Below are positions 63,300 through 64,000 of a DNA stretch of 64,000 nt, one piece after another; the stretch's first letter is position 1; every line of letters begins with the position of its first letter. Under the pieces are notes generated by a model. That model was not told the origin of the DNA. It worked only from the letters and a program-made list of their open reading frames with translations, and ran no database searches. A program made the position numbers and the translations under genes. The stretch is taken from positions 14,905,032 through 14,969,031 of the forward strand of contig NC_086256.1 in NCBI RefSeq assembly GCF_021018805.1, read 5' to 3'. Source of the stretch: Prinia subflava (lineage: Eukaryota; Chordata; Aves; Passeriformes; Cisticolidae).

Positions 63300-63760
63300 T
63301 CCTGCAATGAGATGCTTCCTATTCTCCCTCGAAGGTACAGAATGAAGTAACTCATTGTTTATGCTGCAATTTTGATAACCTAACTGGCGGAACAGTTATT
63401 CAAATTTTAAGCTTCTAAATGCAGCAAGATCAACCTGGCCATCCACATAAATAATTTTGACATGATAAGTATGCGAGTGCGATGATAACTGATAAGTGAA
63501 GCAATTACCTTGCTTTTTTGGATTATATTAAATGAAGATTCTGATAGAGTAATGAAAAGAGACAAAGCAGACAAAAAGGCGGCTGTAGAGCTTTTGGGCA
63601 CTCTGTTATCTCTATTATACCATATTGAAATAGAGAAGCTATCACCAATCATGCTTCCTATGTAACTTCTAGCTTCTAACAGTGAACAATGAATAAATTG
63701 TCACAAGACAGTAACTGATAAATTGGGATTGGCAGTCCTTTTTAAAAGTGTAAATAAACT
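63300..63760. promoter_or_regulatory. candidate conserved enhancer block
   Basis: Non-repetitive, with no usable open frame. It contains CAATTACC and several TGATAA/TTATCA-type GATA cores (for example TTTGATAAC near 63373, GATGATAACTGATAAG at 63481-63496, ACTGATAAATT near 63715), together with copy B of the duplicated element. The motif clustering suggests a developmental enhancer. That is inference; no conservation data are available. Confidence 0.3.
63527..63636 (+). repeat. copy B of a duplicated element of unknown family
   Basis: Partner of 60582-60696, starting 2940 bp downstream of it over the core and in the same orientation. It differs from copy A mainly in the middle (GGCGGCTGTAGAGC versus GCTTGCTTTGCGAC), while both ends are better kept. 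That pattern fits two conserved binding-site clusters flanking a freer spacer. Copy B sits inside the GATA-core-rich block at 63300-63760. Confidence 0.65.
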
Positions 63761-64000
63761 TATCAGCCCCCTCACCCTCCCTGAAAGGCAGTACAGTTTG
63801 AAGAGGATTTTTTATTTTGGTATGTTGTAGCTTGCAAGGTCTCCTTTCATTTACCCACCTCAATTGTCCTTTGTTTAGCTGTCTGTTTTAAGCAGCCACT
63901 TCAGCATAAGAGTTTACTCCAACACTTGCATTCTTTTTGTGGTGTTCTACAGAACACTTTGCTTTTGTCCCTATGTGTTTTTTACCTTGGCTGTTATCCC
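63761..64000. other. noncoding, nothing recognised
   Basis: No open frame, repeat or motif that I can support up to the window edge. Confidence 0.5.

Overview
The window is nuclear DNA from a bird, most likely a passerine (songbird-type). The best evidence is at 605-737: a SINE with a tRNA-Ile-derived head fused to a CR1 3' tail, the architecture of TguSINE1 described from zebra finch. Two 5'-truncated CR1 LINE copies (10001-10482 and 55309-55969) with the avian CR1 3' end agree with this. Much older relics sit in the same window: two MIR-like SINEs (4400-4577, 46855-46960), an L2-clade LINE reverse-transcriptase fragment (36190-36720) and an L1/Tx1-clade reverse-transcriptase fragment (16380-17320).

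I find no protein-coding gene, rRNA, functional tRNA or CRISPR array. The longest open frame is 152 codons (47795-48253, minus strand); it and the other frames lack recognisable domains, apart from those that are LINE debris. The sequence is mostly AT-rich and CpG-poor, as expected for intergenic or long-intron DNA. Two short CpG-dense patches (16198-16335 and 48300-48560) stand out.

Layout: 1-10 kb holds a SINE, a 38-bp tandem duplication, a MIR relic and a TTG repeat. 10-18 kb holds a CR1, a hairpin, a CpG patch and the L1/Tx1 relic. 18-36 kb is almost free of repeats and includes one stretch that reads like conserved noncoding sequence. 36-49 kb holds the L2 relic, a 31-bp alternating purine/pyrimidine run, a second MIR and the main CpG patch. 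49-59 kb holds the second CR1 and a nested palindrome cluster. 59-64 kb reads like regulatory DNA.

The most notable structure is a pair of diverged, same-strand copies of a roughly 110-bp element at 60582-60696 and 63527-63636, 2.9 kb apart. They are 56/79 identical by hand count over a gapless core and match no repeat family I know. They may be a duplicated enhancer or two copies of an undescribed ancient repeat. A perfect acceptor/donor pair bounding 20 nt lies between them (62971-62990). The working picture is a regulatory gene desert or large intron, with no operon-like organisation and no new protein system visible.
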